DNA of 64,000 bases, taken from positions 1-64,000 of the forward strand of contig NZ_NKHP01000021.1 of the NCBI RefSeq assembly GCF_014467235.1. The letters run 5' to 3'. The first letter of the stretch is position 1. Every line of letters starts with the position of its first letter. Of this stretch, positions 52,559 to 61,498 are shown piece by piece. The DNA is from Xenorhabdus indica. GTDB lineage: Bacteria > Pseudomonadota > Gammaproteobacteria > Enterobacterales > Enterobacteriaceae. A program made the position numbers and the translations under genes. Under the pieces are notes generated by a model that was given only the letters and a program-made list of their open reading frames with translations, had not been told where the DNA came from and did no database searches.

Positions 52559-54069
52559 CCACCAACAGCTATCTGGAATACTTTCTGACCCTGCTCGGCT
52601 GGGTGGTCAATAACGGGTTATGGCAAATTCTGATTGCTACAGGGCTGTTTACCCTGCCTTTGGTGATAAAGGTCATCGCTGTCTGGCTGAAAGTAAGAGA
52701 GTGTGGCGAAGAGGAGGGCAGTGGTGGGTTGCAGTCACTTGCCCGGATTGAGAATACCTTGTACAGCGCCTTTTTCGTTATGGTGGTGTGCTGTGTGCCG
52801 CTAGTCAATGTCAGCCTCAGTACCCTTCAGTATGATCAGTCCCGCGCCAAAAGTTGCGGTATCTGGACACCGCAAGCGCCGGATAAAAGTGGTTATGAGC
52901 CGGTGATCTCCAGCCTGAATAATCAGACGGCGGCGGTGCCCCTCTGGTGGGCCGTGGTACACCGGCTGTCAAAAGGGTTAACGCAAGCAGCGGTAGCCGC
53001 CATTCCCTGCCGGCCGGATTTAAGGCAGTTGCGTTTTGAAGTGCAGCATACCCGTATCCGTCATCCGGCACTGGCGGCGGAGTTACAGGATTTCACTAAT
53101 GATTGTTATGCCTTGGCGTTGTACCAGTGGAAGCAACGGGATCAGGGACAAACCACCGATCTGGCCACACTGCATGATATTGAATGGCTGGGCAGTCGCA
53201 CCTTCTTATCCGGCGATTACCACACCCTGCAATCCCGAACACCCAGGGCGCCATTTCCGTGGAATGAAAACCGGGACAGTGGCCGGCCCAATACCGGGCA
53301 GGGAGGTTACCCCACCTGCCAGGCCTGGTGGTCAACTCCCAAAACCGGACTGGAGGCCCGGGTATTGGTCCAGGCCGATCCGGGATTATGGCTGCGTCTG
53401 TCGGCCGCCCTCAAAATGCTGGGCAAAGAAACCCGTGAATATAAAGAAGCGGTGATCCGCCGTCTGGTCAGCCCGGTGAATCTGACCGTATCTCAGGAAG
53501 GCTATGTGTATGCGGGCTATGGGGGCAACGCGGATTTTACGGTCTGGGACGGTTCCAATCGGGTCGGTGCGGCGGCGGGGACGATATTAGGGGGATTGAT
53601 CAGTACCCCGATGTTTGATGCGGTACGTCAGGCACTGCCGATGATGCAGGCGGTGATCCTGATGGCGTTGTATATATTGATCCCGTTGATCCTGCTGTTT
53701 GCCGCCTATGAATTTAAGACGGTACTCACACTGACGTTCGCCCTATTTTCTTTGAATTTCCTGACTTTCTGGTGGGAAACCGCCCGCTGGCTGGACAGTT
53801 ATTTACTGGACGCCTTGTATGGCTCAGACACCCATAGCCTGTTGAATCTGGCGGGATTTCAGAATACCTCGGATGATTTGATTATGGGGCTGGTGATGGG
53901 CACGTTGTTTATTGTGCTGCCGATGGTCTGGCTGGGGGCACTGGCCTGGGCCGGTGTGCGGATGGGGGACATGGCGGGCATGATGAGTCAGGGCGTGGGG
54001 CAAGTCAGGCAGTCTGCGGGCATGTTCGGGCAAATGGTGATGCAGAAGATGTTGTCGAAGGGAAAGTAG
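52555..54069 (+). CDS. traG: TraG N-terminal domain-like mating-pair protein
   Basis: A 504-aa integral membrane protein. Hydrophobic segments lie at residues ~12-40, ~68-88, ~360-415 and ~450-475. The central part is periplasmic and contains LRFEVQHTRIRHPALAAELQ. It matches the TraG_N family as it occurs at the end of the PFGI-1 transfer block. It would stabilise mating pairs. No large C-terminal entry-exclusion domain is present. Confidence 0.82.
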   Translation: MTTNSYLEYFLTLLGWVVNNGLWQILIATGLFTLPLVIKVIAVWLKVRECGEEEGSGGLQSLARIENTLYSAFFVMVVCCVPLVNVSLSTLQYDQSRAKSCGIWTPQAPDKSGYEPVISSLNNQTAAVPLWWAVVHRLSKGLTQAAVAAIPCRPDLRQLRFEVQHTRIRHPALAAELQDFTNDCYALALYQWKQRDQGQTTDLATLHDIEWLGSRTFLSGDYHTLQSRTPRAPFPWNENRDSGRPNTGQGGYPTCQAWWSTPKTGLEARVLVQADPGLWLRLSAALKMLGKETREYKEAVIRRLVSPVNLTVSQEGYVYAGYGGNADFTVWDGSNRVGAAAGTILGGLISTPMFDAVRQALPMMQAVILMALYILIPLILLFAAYEFKTVLTLTFALFSLNFLTFWWETARWLDSYLLDALYGSDTHSLLNLAGFQNTSDDLIMGLVMGTLFIVLPMVWLGALAWAGVRMGDMAGMMSQGVGQVRQSAGMFGQMVMQKMLSKGK

Positions 54070-54525
54070 TGAGACCCGTTTTTTGTCATAAAGGGGGGAG
54101 CGTTATCCCGTCAGAATACTCTGAAAAACGTGCTACTCATTACTTTTACTCATCATATTTGTCGTGCTTTTGTTTTTTAAGCAGGCAAAATGCAGATGAA
54201 TATAGAGTTGCAACCTACCGTCGATGTCAGCGTGATTTTTGTCTTGCAAACGGGATGTGTTCATATAGTCGTATCATGCATCAATTCGAGGGCTTCTTTT
54301 TGGACATCTGTCAGATTAATGTTCATGGGCGCGATTCTGATCTGATACGAATGAAAAATCAAGCATCTTTAATTACAATGGGGATATTGGTATAGGCTCT
54401 AAGTTATATCCGGCATTCCGCACCGCATTCGTAATTTATTGTTTTAATTAAGAATTAAAGCATGCGTAAATTTCATACAAACGATTTAAAATCAGTATAT
54501 TACAGATATAATTGCGGAATGACGG
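54070..54525. other. transition region without a supported gene
   Basis: Composition shifts from the GC-balanced ICE backbone to AT-rich DNA. One 108-codon plus-strand frame (54069-54395) starts by overlapping the traG stop and has no protein-like features. A 21-codon minus-strand start (MNINLTDVQKEALEL..., near 54331) looks real but stops early, so broken ICE genes are possible. Confidence 0.35.
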
Positions 54526-55035
54526 TTATATTTTTTTAATTAAGCATATCTCACGAATTTCGCAACCAAGAATATTAACATTTTTATATTTCCTAGAGGG
54601 AAGGAAGCCAATTTTTTCATAGAATTTTAAAGCTCTAAAATTATCTTCTATAACCCATAGAGTAACAAATTTGAAACCTGATAATTTCAATTCTCCAAGA
54701 GCGGAATATATTAATTTTTGGGAATAACCCATTCCCCAATAATTCTGATAAAAATAAATAGCAAAAATTGATCCAGTATTAGGGTCATCTCTTGAAACAC
54801 CAAATGAACAAAATCCAAATATTTCATCACCATATTCGGCAATAAGAGTTTTAGGAAAACCAGTGTCAGAACGATTTAGTCTTTTATACCAAGATTTTGC
54901 TTTCTCATGGACAGACAGCTTCCCAAGTTTCTTTTCTGGAATAATATGTTTATAAGCAGCTTGCCATGATTTAACATGTAATAATGCAATTTTCATTACA
55001 TCATATACACATGCTTTTCTGATTTTACATATCAT
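54526..55035 (-). CDS. GNAT-family N-acetyltransferase
   Basis: A 169-aa GNAT enzyme. Motif A is FYQNYWGMGYSQKLIYSAL (residues ~95-113, the acetyl-CoA loop) and the ending NFRALKFYEKIGF (~131-143) is motif B. It follows the peptidase gene by 50 bases on the same strand. Acetylation of a toxic peptide or its target is a common self-protection route in peptide antibiotic clusters, so immunity or tailoring are the two likely roles. Neither can be told from sequence. Confidence 0.82.
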   Translation of the reverse strand: MICKIRKACVYDVMKIALLHVKSWQAAYKHIIPEKKLGKLSVHEKAKSWYKRLNRSDTGFPKTLIAEYGDEIFGFCSFGVSRDDPNTGSIFAIYFYQNYWGMGYSQKLIYSALGELKLSGFKFVTLWVIEDNFRALKFYEKIGFLPSRKYKNVNILGCEIREICLIKKI

Positions 55036-55085
55036 AATAATAAAACACTCTGGTATTATCTGTGAGAATAAAATTGTTAGAAAAA

Positions 55086-56369
55086 TTAAAACATAGTATT
55101 AAAGTTTAAATGAGTTGGGTACGGAGATAGGATACTGTTAAAATAAGACTGATGTTTAGTATAACCGAACTTATCTTCCATAAAATGGAAATAACGCATG
55201 CGAAGGCGTTTTGCAAGTTTTAATAAAATTTCTTGTCCACCATCTGTTTGTGCAGCATTATTTTCTGAGTTATAAATTTCATCAAGAATTTTGAATAAAA
55301 CACTGCTAATTTTATGCGTATCAACGTTGATAGAAATGTTATCAATCTCAGCGACGTTACTCTGGATAAGACAACTGAACCAAAAAAGACCATTCTCAGC
55401 ATCAGAACTAGCTAAAATTCCGCCAGATGATGAATTTTTCCAATATCCACTTCGAAAAGAACGAAGTAGGCGTTCAGCTAAAATTAATTCTTGAGTGATA
55501 GGTACTAATTCACCAAATAAATCCTTACATGATTCCAGTAAGAGCCAGACAGACATATCAACACGAAATTCCTCAATACCTGCATAGACCAAACCCAAGG
55601 GTATTTTTTTTACTGCTGCACCAAATAAGGGGATCGGTCCAGAACCATGTAATAATTCATGAAGAGTCAACCACAAAACAAAGGCTTGGTCTAATTTTTC
55701 TTCGGAAATATTGACTAAAATACTCGAGGCACCATTAACCATGAAATGCTCGTTAAGTAATGGAGCAGTTAGATGATTAAATCGAATTTTGATAATGTTA
55801 TGAAAAAGAATTGAGCGACGATAGTTAATTTGTCGTGTAGAATCGCTCCAACCAGAAAAATAAAACGGGCTAAATAGAGCTATATATTGCCCAAGGCCAC
55901 GCCTGAACGCTCCTTCGATTAATCCAATATCATAAAACTCAATATGACGCCCATGAAAATCGAGCGGGGTTCCAAAAATACGGCTACCCAGTATATCAAG
56001 ATTATTTTCAATAATATCAATTAAGTATCTAATTTTAGATGTACGACATGCTGCTAGCAAGCCCTGTTCAGCAGGTTTACCTTCCATTGCTCTTATTAAT
56101 CCCAGAAATACAAAACATTGAGCATCTCGAAGTTGCCCGAATTCGGCAACGGCGTCATCCCAAAAGCCACTGTTCAGTCCATTGAGGATACATCGATTAA
56201 GTTCAGTTTGAGCCTGTAATATTGGGGAAGGCAGAACAGCCTGAAACAAATTTGCTACGTTAACATAGTCGCCTTCACGGACTGCAAGACAAAGTTCATG
56301 CCAAGGAAGAGAAAAATTTAAATCTAATCCTACAGGTAATTCGATAATTGCATTAGTTAAATTTTTCAT
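55086..56369 (-). CDS. DPP III-like zinc metallopeptidase of the RiPP cluster
   Basis: A 427-aa protein. H237-E-L-L-H241-GSG matches the HELLGHGSG motif of dipeptidyl peptidase III (family M49) but lacks the inserted Gly, giving an ordinary HExxH. About 25 residues on, EEFRVDMSVWLLL (from Glu266) matches the M49 EECRAE helix that supplies the third ligand. So zinc binding is likely. Total length is much shorter than DPP III. In this cluster it may trim the leader or mature peptide. The start at 56369 has GGAG seven bases upstream and overlaps the previous gene by 17 bases. Confidence 0.7.
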   Translation of the reverse strand: MKNLTNAIIELPVGLDLNFSLPWHELCLAVREGDYVNVANLFQAVLPSPILQAQTELNRCILNGLNSGFWDDAVAEFGQLRDAQCFVFLGLIRAMEGKPAEQGLLAACRTSKIRYLIDIIENNLDILGSRIFGTPLDFHGRHIEFYDIGLIEGAFRRGLGQYIALFSPFYFSGWSDSTRQINYRRSILFHNIIKIRFNHLTAPLLNEHFMVNGASSILVNISEEKLDQAFVLWLTLHELLHGSGPIPLFGAAVKKIPLGLVYAGIEEFRVDMSVWLLLESCKDLFGELVPITQELILAERLLRSFRSGYWKNSSSGGILASSDAENGLFWFSCLIQSNVAEIDNISINVDTHKISSVLFKILDEIYNSENNAAQTDGGQEILLKLAKRLRMRYFHFMEDKFGYTKHQSYFNSILSPYPTHLNFNTMF

Positions 56370-57366
56370 TTTGTGTCTCCAACGATAAACACCAAGTAAT
56401 AGCCGTCTCGTCAATAAGAAGGTGAGGATCTTGAGCATCGATTAAGTAATCAATAGATAAGTTTAATCCCAATGTTTTTGCAACAAAGCGAGCTTGCTCA
56501 TTAAGATGACCTAAGTCTAAAAAAAGGTCTTTCCAGGCCCAGGAGTGACGATAACGCCATTGATATTGTTCAAAATTCCATTTGACCCGAATGAAGGCAA
56601 AGAAATTTTGACCATCACATTTTTCCGAAGAAACTAAAATTAATGAATGATATCGCATATTATATTCATAAATCTCAACGTAATTATTATTGTTAATAGT
56701 TACGTTTATCCTGAAAGGATGACGGCATCCCTTTGACGGTACAGCTTTAAGAACTACATCTAAAACATCGAGAAAACGTGCTAATCGAAGTTTCCCAAAT
56801 GTCCAAAAAAGCAAAAAACCAAGCTTCTCAAATTTTGTTATCGGTTTATAACCTGATGGATAAAATGCAGGATGAGGAAGGCGTCCTGTTTTAATATGAG
56901 AGTTCATTAAATAAGTGGATGGTGGAGGCGATATATTTAAATATCTTTCCATTTGATATCGGTCTTGATTATATACATCTGGTTCTGAGTAGTTTGCATG
57001 GTAAAGAATAGATTTACCACAAATATAACCAGCAACATCAGTTTCAGATAATGGAAAGGAAAACGTATCTGTCCAAACTGATTCTCTATCAGAAAGGTCA
57101 AATAACCCAAGTTGTTCTAATTGGTCAATAATAGGCCACCATAACTCTTCATTCCAATTGAGATCAACCCTAATTGATTCTAAGTTTATTAAATTATCAG
57201 TCTGGCATAGTTTATTTATAAGCCGAAAGATTTCATCATTTGGCTCCGATATCTTAGCTTTCCTTAATTGGGCTGGATTACAAGTATACCATTCACCAGA
57301 TGCAATAATCATAGTGAAAAACTTACTAATTTTAATATGGTTATTTATGAGAAAGGGTGAAGGCAT
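56353..57366 (-). CDS. degenerate SagB-like nitroreductase-fold protein (4th paralogue)
   Basis: 337 residues. The first ~100 look like a winged-helix module (RLINKLCQTDNLINLESI, WWPIIDQLEQLGLFDL). The rest follows the SagB/McbC fold: ISPPPSTY near 125-135, a partial substrate loop VPSKGCRHPFRINV near 210, and the C-terminal helix YRYRHSWAWKDLFLDLGHLNEQA. The first FMN-contacting RxSxR motif is missing. It may be a scaffold or substrate-binding paralogue rather than a flavin enzyme. It overlaps the ycaO end by 22 bases and the peptidase start by 17. Confidence 0.65.
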   Translation of the reverse strand: MPSPFLINNHIKISKFFTMIIASGEWYTCNPAQLRKAKISEPNDEIFRLINKLCQTDNLINLESIRVDLNWNEELWWPIIDQLEQLGLFDLSDRESVWTDTFSFPLSETDVAGYICGKSILYHANYSEPDVYNQDRYQMERYLNISPPPSTYLMNSHIKTGRLPHPAFYPSGYKPITKFEKLGFLLFWTFGKLRLARFLDVLDVVLKAVPSKGCRHPFRINVTINNNNYVEIYEYNMRYHSLILVSSEKCDGQNFFAFIRVKWNFEQYQWRYRHSWAWKDLFLDLGHLNEQARFVAKTLGLNLSIDYLIDAQDPHLLIDETAITWCLSLETQNEKFN

Positions 57367-58535
57367 TTTATTCTCCCATTCCAACAAAAAGGAAGATTGG
57401 CAGGCAGGAAGCATTGTACTGACTGAAACCCGAATAACTCAGACAATGGCGTTGAGCGATCTATAATCAAACAATCACTTATATTTTGCTTAATTGCATT
57501 AGGAGAAATAAATGAACCAACATCATTCTTGTCCGCATCATGAAATTTTAGCTGCTTAAGTGTTTCTTGAGCAACTTCCTTCATCATATTAGCTTCAAAG
57601 CCTGAAGATATCTTGTATTTATCTTCGTAGACTAATTTTGGCCATATTTCAAAGGAATGTACAAGTTGTCCATACAATTCGTTAATAGCATGCAATCTTG
57701 CTTGCTGGTCAGAAGTATCAACACCACAACCTGTGATTAAAGCAGGGCTGTTGATACCATCTCCCAAAAATAATACCAGATAAAAATTGAAAGCGTTTTC
57801 TAGATTAATGTGAGAAAGCCAGATAGAACCGCCTATCTGCTCAATGTATGAAGCCAGTTCATTTCCTATAATATCAACATTTGCCATATGTACAGAAGGT
57901 AAACCGCTTCGCCAAATATCCTTCAAAATAGCTCGTTCCAAAGCTTCATGGAATCCGTTCTGTACTGCATTTTCATATAAAGAATGTACGGCCATTCCAG
58001 TAGAGTCGGGGAAAACCAAAGGTTCTTTGACAGTAGCCAAAGATTCGATCTGTACATATTCTAGTGGTAAAAAACTTTGGCTATCATCTATTTTATTTTT
58101 GCATGTTATCCACCAACGTGGATTATCAGTTTCATGGCGAAGCTCTAAAAGATTAGTTACTGAAGAATGTATATGTCCTTTTAATTCTCTTGATGATGCA
58201 AAATGAATTTCTTCAGCAGGTCGACAAAAAGCACCTACCCGTTCAATCGCCTCTGCACGAGCTTTTAAAAGAGCATAATCAGGGTTGAGATCTATACCTC
58301 TGCCAACCAATAAACGCGTAGTGCCATCAAAACAGGAGACATTCAATATAGCTATAGCTATATGTAGTAACACTGTATTTGAGATATTTGATTTTAACCA
58401 CATCCTAGCATAATCACTGGGCAAGGTTCCATCAGGCCAAGAATATCCATATTCACGGTAAACGGTGGGAAGTTGACATAATGGATTATCAAACCATTCT
58501 GATAAAAAGGCACAGGTTTTATTATCATTAGACAT
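57345..58535 (-). CDS. YcaO-domain cyclodehydratase-type enzyme
   Basis: A 396-aa YcaO protein with its ATP/Mg-binding set intact: KARAEAIERVGAF (Glu95, Glu98, Arg99), FHEALERAILKD (Glu197, Glu200) and QQARLHAINELYGQ (Arg280, Glu286). YcaO enzymes activate backbone amides to form azolines, thioamides or amidines. The usual C-terminal PxPxP tail is not present; the protein ends LHPFS. No separate E1/ThiF-like partner gene is visible in the window. The start is three bases after the SagB gene stop, so both are co-transcribed. Confidence 0.88.
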   Translation of the reverse strand: MSNDNKTCAFLSEWFDNPLCQLPTVYREYGYSWPDGTLPSDYARMWLKSNISNTVLLHIAIAILNVSCFDGTTRLLVGRGIDLNPDYALLKARAEAIERVGAFCRPAEEIHFASSRELKGHIHSSVTNLLELRHETDNPRWWITCKNKIDDSQSFLPLEYVQIESLATVKEPLVFPDSTGMAVHSLYENAVQNGFHEALERAILKDIWRSGLPSVHMANVDIIGNELASYIEQIGGSIWLSHINLENAFNFYLVLFLGDGINSPALITGCGVDTSDQQARLHAINELYGQLVHSFEIWPKLVYEDKYKISSGFEANMMKEVAQETLKQLKFHDADKNDVGSFISPNAIKQNISDCLIIDRSTPLSELFGFQSVQCFLPANLPFCWNGRIKCLHPFS

Positions 58536-58538
58536 AGA

Positions 58539-59312
58539 TCACCCTTCTATTTTCTTGCCTAAAACCATGGCATAGACCACACACTCCCATGGAAAATCAA
58601 GACGTAATGTTGAAGCACAGAATTCATCGTCAAAGCCACCAATAACAATGTGTGGGACATTCATCTTAGTCGCGGCTAAACAAGCATTTTGGGCTATATG
58701 TCCTGTTTCTAATAGCATGTAGCGGTAGCCACGATCACCATATTTGGGACAAATTTTCAACAATTTTCCTACCCACATGATAATTGCTGATGCAGATGAA
58801 TAATCAATATGGCGTGTACGAAAAAGTAGAGAAAAATCGGATGGCAAGCTTATTTCTTTATTTTCAATTAGCTGAGTAGTGAGTGGATCGTAAGTAAAAG
58901 CTGCCATCGGCAAATCCTCTACTTCCCGACAAAGTACTAAAGATGAAACAGGAAATAACCCCCCAGCTGAGGGAGCAGTACGACATAGCCCTACAGGACT
59001 ATCGTGTATAATACCATTAGCACACCATAAAATATCTAACAAGTCATGAAGTGTGAGTGGTATTTGACCAAATTTGCGTGCGGACTGTCGAGAACGCAAA
59101 ATCTTTGAAAAATCAGATAATCGAGCATCATATGGTGAATAATCTGTTTTTACATTGCTTCTTTTCGACTCAAAAATTAAGTCCTCGAATGGAGAAGATG
59201 GTTCATACAAATGACCGAAACTTGATATAAAGTGAAAAGCCAAGCTTGCCTTCGAATGTTTTGGGAAGCGATCATCAGAAATATCATTCCTATCAACCGA
59301 TTGCGACGACAT
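58539..59312 (-). CDS. canonical SagB-type FMN dehydrogenase
   Basis: A 257-aa nitroreductase-fold enzyme with the complete SagB motif set: RSRQSARKF (Arg75, Ser77, Arg79), APSAGGLFPV at ~113, KYGDRGYRYMLLETGHIAQN with Lys190-Tyr191, and GGFDDEF near 220. The Lys-Tyr pair corresponds to the one I recall as catalytic in azoline dehydrogenases. It would oxidise azoline to azole. Start 59312 is chosen because GAGGAGG lies nine bases upstream. It is the only one of four paralogues with all motifs. Confidence 0.88.
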   Translation of the reverse strand: MSSQSVDRNDISDDRFPKHSKASLAFHFISSFGHLYEPSSPFEDLIFESKRSNVKTDYSPYDARLSDFSKILRSRQSARKFGQIPLTLHDLLDILWCANGIIHDSPVGLCRTAPSAGGLFPVSSLVLCREVEDLPMAAFTYDPLTTQLIENKEISLPSDFSLLFRTRHIDYSSASAIIMWVGKLLKICPKYGDRGYRYMLLETGHIAQNACLAATKMNVPHIVIGGFDDEFCASTLRLDFPWECVVYAMVLGKKIEG

Positions 59313-60387
59313 ATAGAGGTGCCTCCTCATAGCCATTCATACCCATGATACGGTTAGCATAGTCATCCTCAAAAGCTGGAGTCAAAAAAGTACTGAAATG
59401 AAAAGCCGTTCCAAGGAGTATATATTTTTGAGCTAATTCAGCTGTATTTATCATTAGAGTTCGATATGCTCTAGGGTGACGATATCTATACATATAGCGC
59501 AACCAAATTGCAGATATCACAAAAGCACAAGCACAACCCCGTATACGTTCTTGTCCAATACACATTTGGATTAATTCGTCACATAGATCGCCATGACGTA
59601 TGAGTGCTACGCGATGCTCTAATGGGTCATAGTGATAGATACCTGGTTCTAAACCAGATACATTGAATGCGAAGAAATAGCTTTCTAATGCTGAGAATGA
59701 TGAATTAAACAGCCTTTCAGGCTGATTTTCGAGATACTGTTCTGCTTCTTTCCTTAATCTACGCGTTTCAATATTGGCGAAATGCAGGATTGTGCTTAAC
59801 TCATTTTGATCAATTTGTTTTTTTTTCCAAGGTTGGTTAGATCGCCGTCGTAGAAGTAATTGCTCCATGGGTTCTTCAGGAAGAACGTTGGGAGAAGGAA
59901 GTACAATATATTTCTTATCACTGTAAATTTTCCAAAAATCCGGTATAGGTTCTTTTTTGATTAAATCAGACAGCATTTCACGTTGTTGCTTTATTGGATC
60001 TTCCGATTCTCTATCTAAATAAAGCAAGTTTCGTGTGCATAAGTGCATCACAAGTGCTTCCAGCCAACCACGATCGATCCAGTGCGCAACTGCTTTTTCT
60101 TGAGGGTTGGCTATTGATGCATCTTGAAGAATATTAGATTCATAGAGATTTGAAATGACATCCAATGCAGTATCTACATCAACTTCAAGAATATTCGCGA
60201 ATGTTTCTCTGATAGCAGAAATTGATTGAGTATTAGAAATACTGGCTAAAGCACTTAATATTCTTACATCTGGCATGACATATGTTTCTCCCTGCAAAAG
60301 GAGATCTATGTGAATTTTTTTACCAAATCGAATACGGAAAAATGGATTTAGCTTAAGTTCATTCGGCATTTCTATTACATTTGTCAT
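59293..60387 (-). CDS. SagB-like protein with N-terminal winged helix (3rd paralogue)
   Basis: 364 residues. Residues ~40-100 (DVRILSALASISNTQSISAI, LDVISNLYESNIL) resemble a PqqD/RRE-like winged helix for leader binding. The SagB-like part keeps RRRSNQPW (~185), LEPGIYHYDPLEHRVALI (~250) and YRYRHPRAYRTLMINTAELAQ (~300). The PSGG substrate loop is replaced by SSFSALESYFFAFN. FMN use is therefore uncertain. The start at 60387 is used since the longer frame lies in the previous gene; its end overlaps the next by 20 bases. Confidence 0.72.
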   Translation of the reverse strand: MTNVIEMPNELKLNPFFRIRFGKKIHIDLLLQGETYVMPDVRILSALASISNTQSISAIRETFANILEVDVDTALDVISNLYESNILQDASIANPQEKAVAHWIDRGWLEALVMHLCTRNLLYLDRESEDPIKQQREMLSDLIKKEPIPDFWKIYSDKKYIVLPSPNVLPEEPMEQLLLRRRSNQPWKKKQIDQNELSTILHFANIETRRLRKEAEQYLENQPERLFNSSFSALESYFFAFNVSGLEPGIYHYDPLEHRVALIRHGDLCDELIQMCIGQERIRGCACAFVISAIWLRYMYRYRHPRAYRTLMINTAELAQKYILLGTAFHFSTFLTPAFEDDYANRIMGMNGYEEAPLYVVAIG

Positions 60388-60397
60388 ATATTTCACC

Positions 60398-61498
60398 CTA
60401 ACCAATGAATGCAAATGAGGAGGCAGCTTCATTTAGTCCATCAATTCCCAAGAAAGCTTCAACTTCCTTTTCTGAAAGTGAGTACCCACGAAAAGAACGA
60501 CGTTCAAGTGATGAAGCCAGGTATGCTAATGTTTGCATGACATGGCCAAGGTCATGTTGCATAACACGATACGAGCGACCTTCTCGATAACGGAACATGC
60601 TTCGTTCAAACATTGTACTAAAGAGAAAAGCCAGGATAGGTTCGAAGCTAAGCCGCGATCGGTGACCTAGTACTTTTTCGAATAGTAGTTCGCTGTGATC
60701 CCCCGGAATGAGCAAAGATAATCCATGGTGCTTGACGCTATAATGGTAAAGACCTTTGGCTATATTTTGGCAGTCTAAGATTACAATATAAGCCTCGGTT
60801 GGATGCCGACTACCTCCAGAAGGTGAGGTTTTTGCCACATGTGCTCCGGTGAGAGGTAGACGTCTTGTTGCAGTTTGACCGACGCTTAATTTCAGCAGAT
60901 AAGCTAACTCATCAATACTGAATTGTCCTGTTCTATTACCTTTTGAAACTTTTGCTAAAAAAATTTCATTTAATCCGATTGTTTTTTTTACATTTATCTC
61001 ATTAAGTTCAGGCAATTTGATGAATGGTAAATTTTCATAGAGCTTATAATTAGATGGTGGCGATTCTTTTTCCAAATATTCGCGCATTTCGGCTTTATCT
61101 TCGAGTCCTTTTGGATCTGCAAGGTAATTCATTCTAATCAATTTAGTTGTATAGAAATGATATTGCATCGCTTCCTCCCATCCGTGTTCTCTCCAGGTTC
61201 CTCTAAACTCTTCTATATATTTATGAAGCGGATCATCTTTCTTAACTACCATCTTTATTTCTATAAGTTGATTAAAAGAAGCCTCAATTATTTTCTTAGG
61301 AAAATCAAATGTCATACTAACTTGGTCTACAGCATCATCTAAATAAATCCAATCAGACAATATACTTTGCATAACTAAAAACAAGGGTTGTGTGAGAAGG
61401 TTACTAAAGTAAGTATCTAAAGTTGATGTATTTCTAATGAAAAAACCTTTTGGGGTATTAATTCCATTAACACCCATAGCTATTCTAATTTTCATCAT
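60398..61498 (-). CDS. SagB-like protein with N-terminal winged helix (2nd paralogue)
   Basis: 366 residues. The N-terminal ~90 contain a winged-helix-like part (LVMQSILSDWIYLDDAVDQV, SFNQLIEIKMVV). The SagB-like part has VSKGNRTGQFSIDELAYLL, TSPSGGSRHPTEAYIVI (~225), KGLYHYSVKHHGLSLL and FRYREGRSYRVMQHDLGHVMQT (~302). The substrate loop is intact, so flavin binding is plausible. It overlaps the end of the MBL-fold gene by 14 bases. In my recollection the trifolitoxin cluster also has several McbC-like processing proteins of this size. Confidence 0.75.
   Translation of the reverse strand: MMKIRIAMGVNGINTPKGFFIRNTSTLDTYFSNLLTQPLFLVMQSILSDWIYLDDAVDQVSMTFDFPKKIIEASFNQLIEIKMVVKKDDPLHKYIEEFRGTWREHGWEEAMQYHFYTTKLIRMNYLADPKGLEDKAEMREYLEKESPPSNYKLYENLPFIKLPELNEINVKKTIGLNEIFLAKVSKGNRTGQFSIDELAYLLKLSVGQTATRRLPLTGAHVAKTSPSGGSRHPTEAYIVILDCQNIAKGLYHYSVKHHGLSLLIPGDHSELLFEKVLGHRSRLSFEPILAFLFSTMFERSMFRYREGRSYRVMQHDLGHVMQTLAYLASSLERRSFRGYSLSEKEVEAFLGIDGLNEAASSFAFIG

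Noticed and set aside
54069..54395. 108-codon plus-strand ORF after traG
   Set aside because: The start overlaps the traG stop, no ribosome site is seen and the composition is not protein-like.
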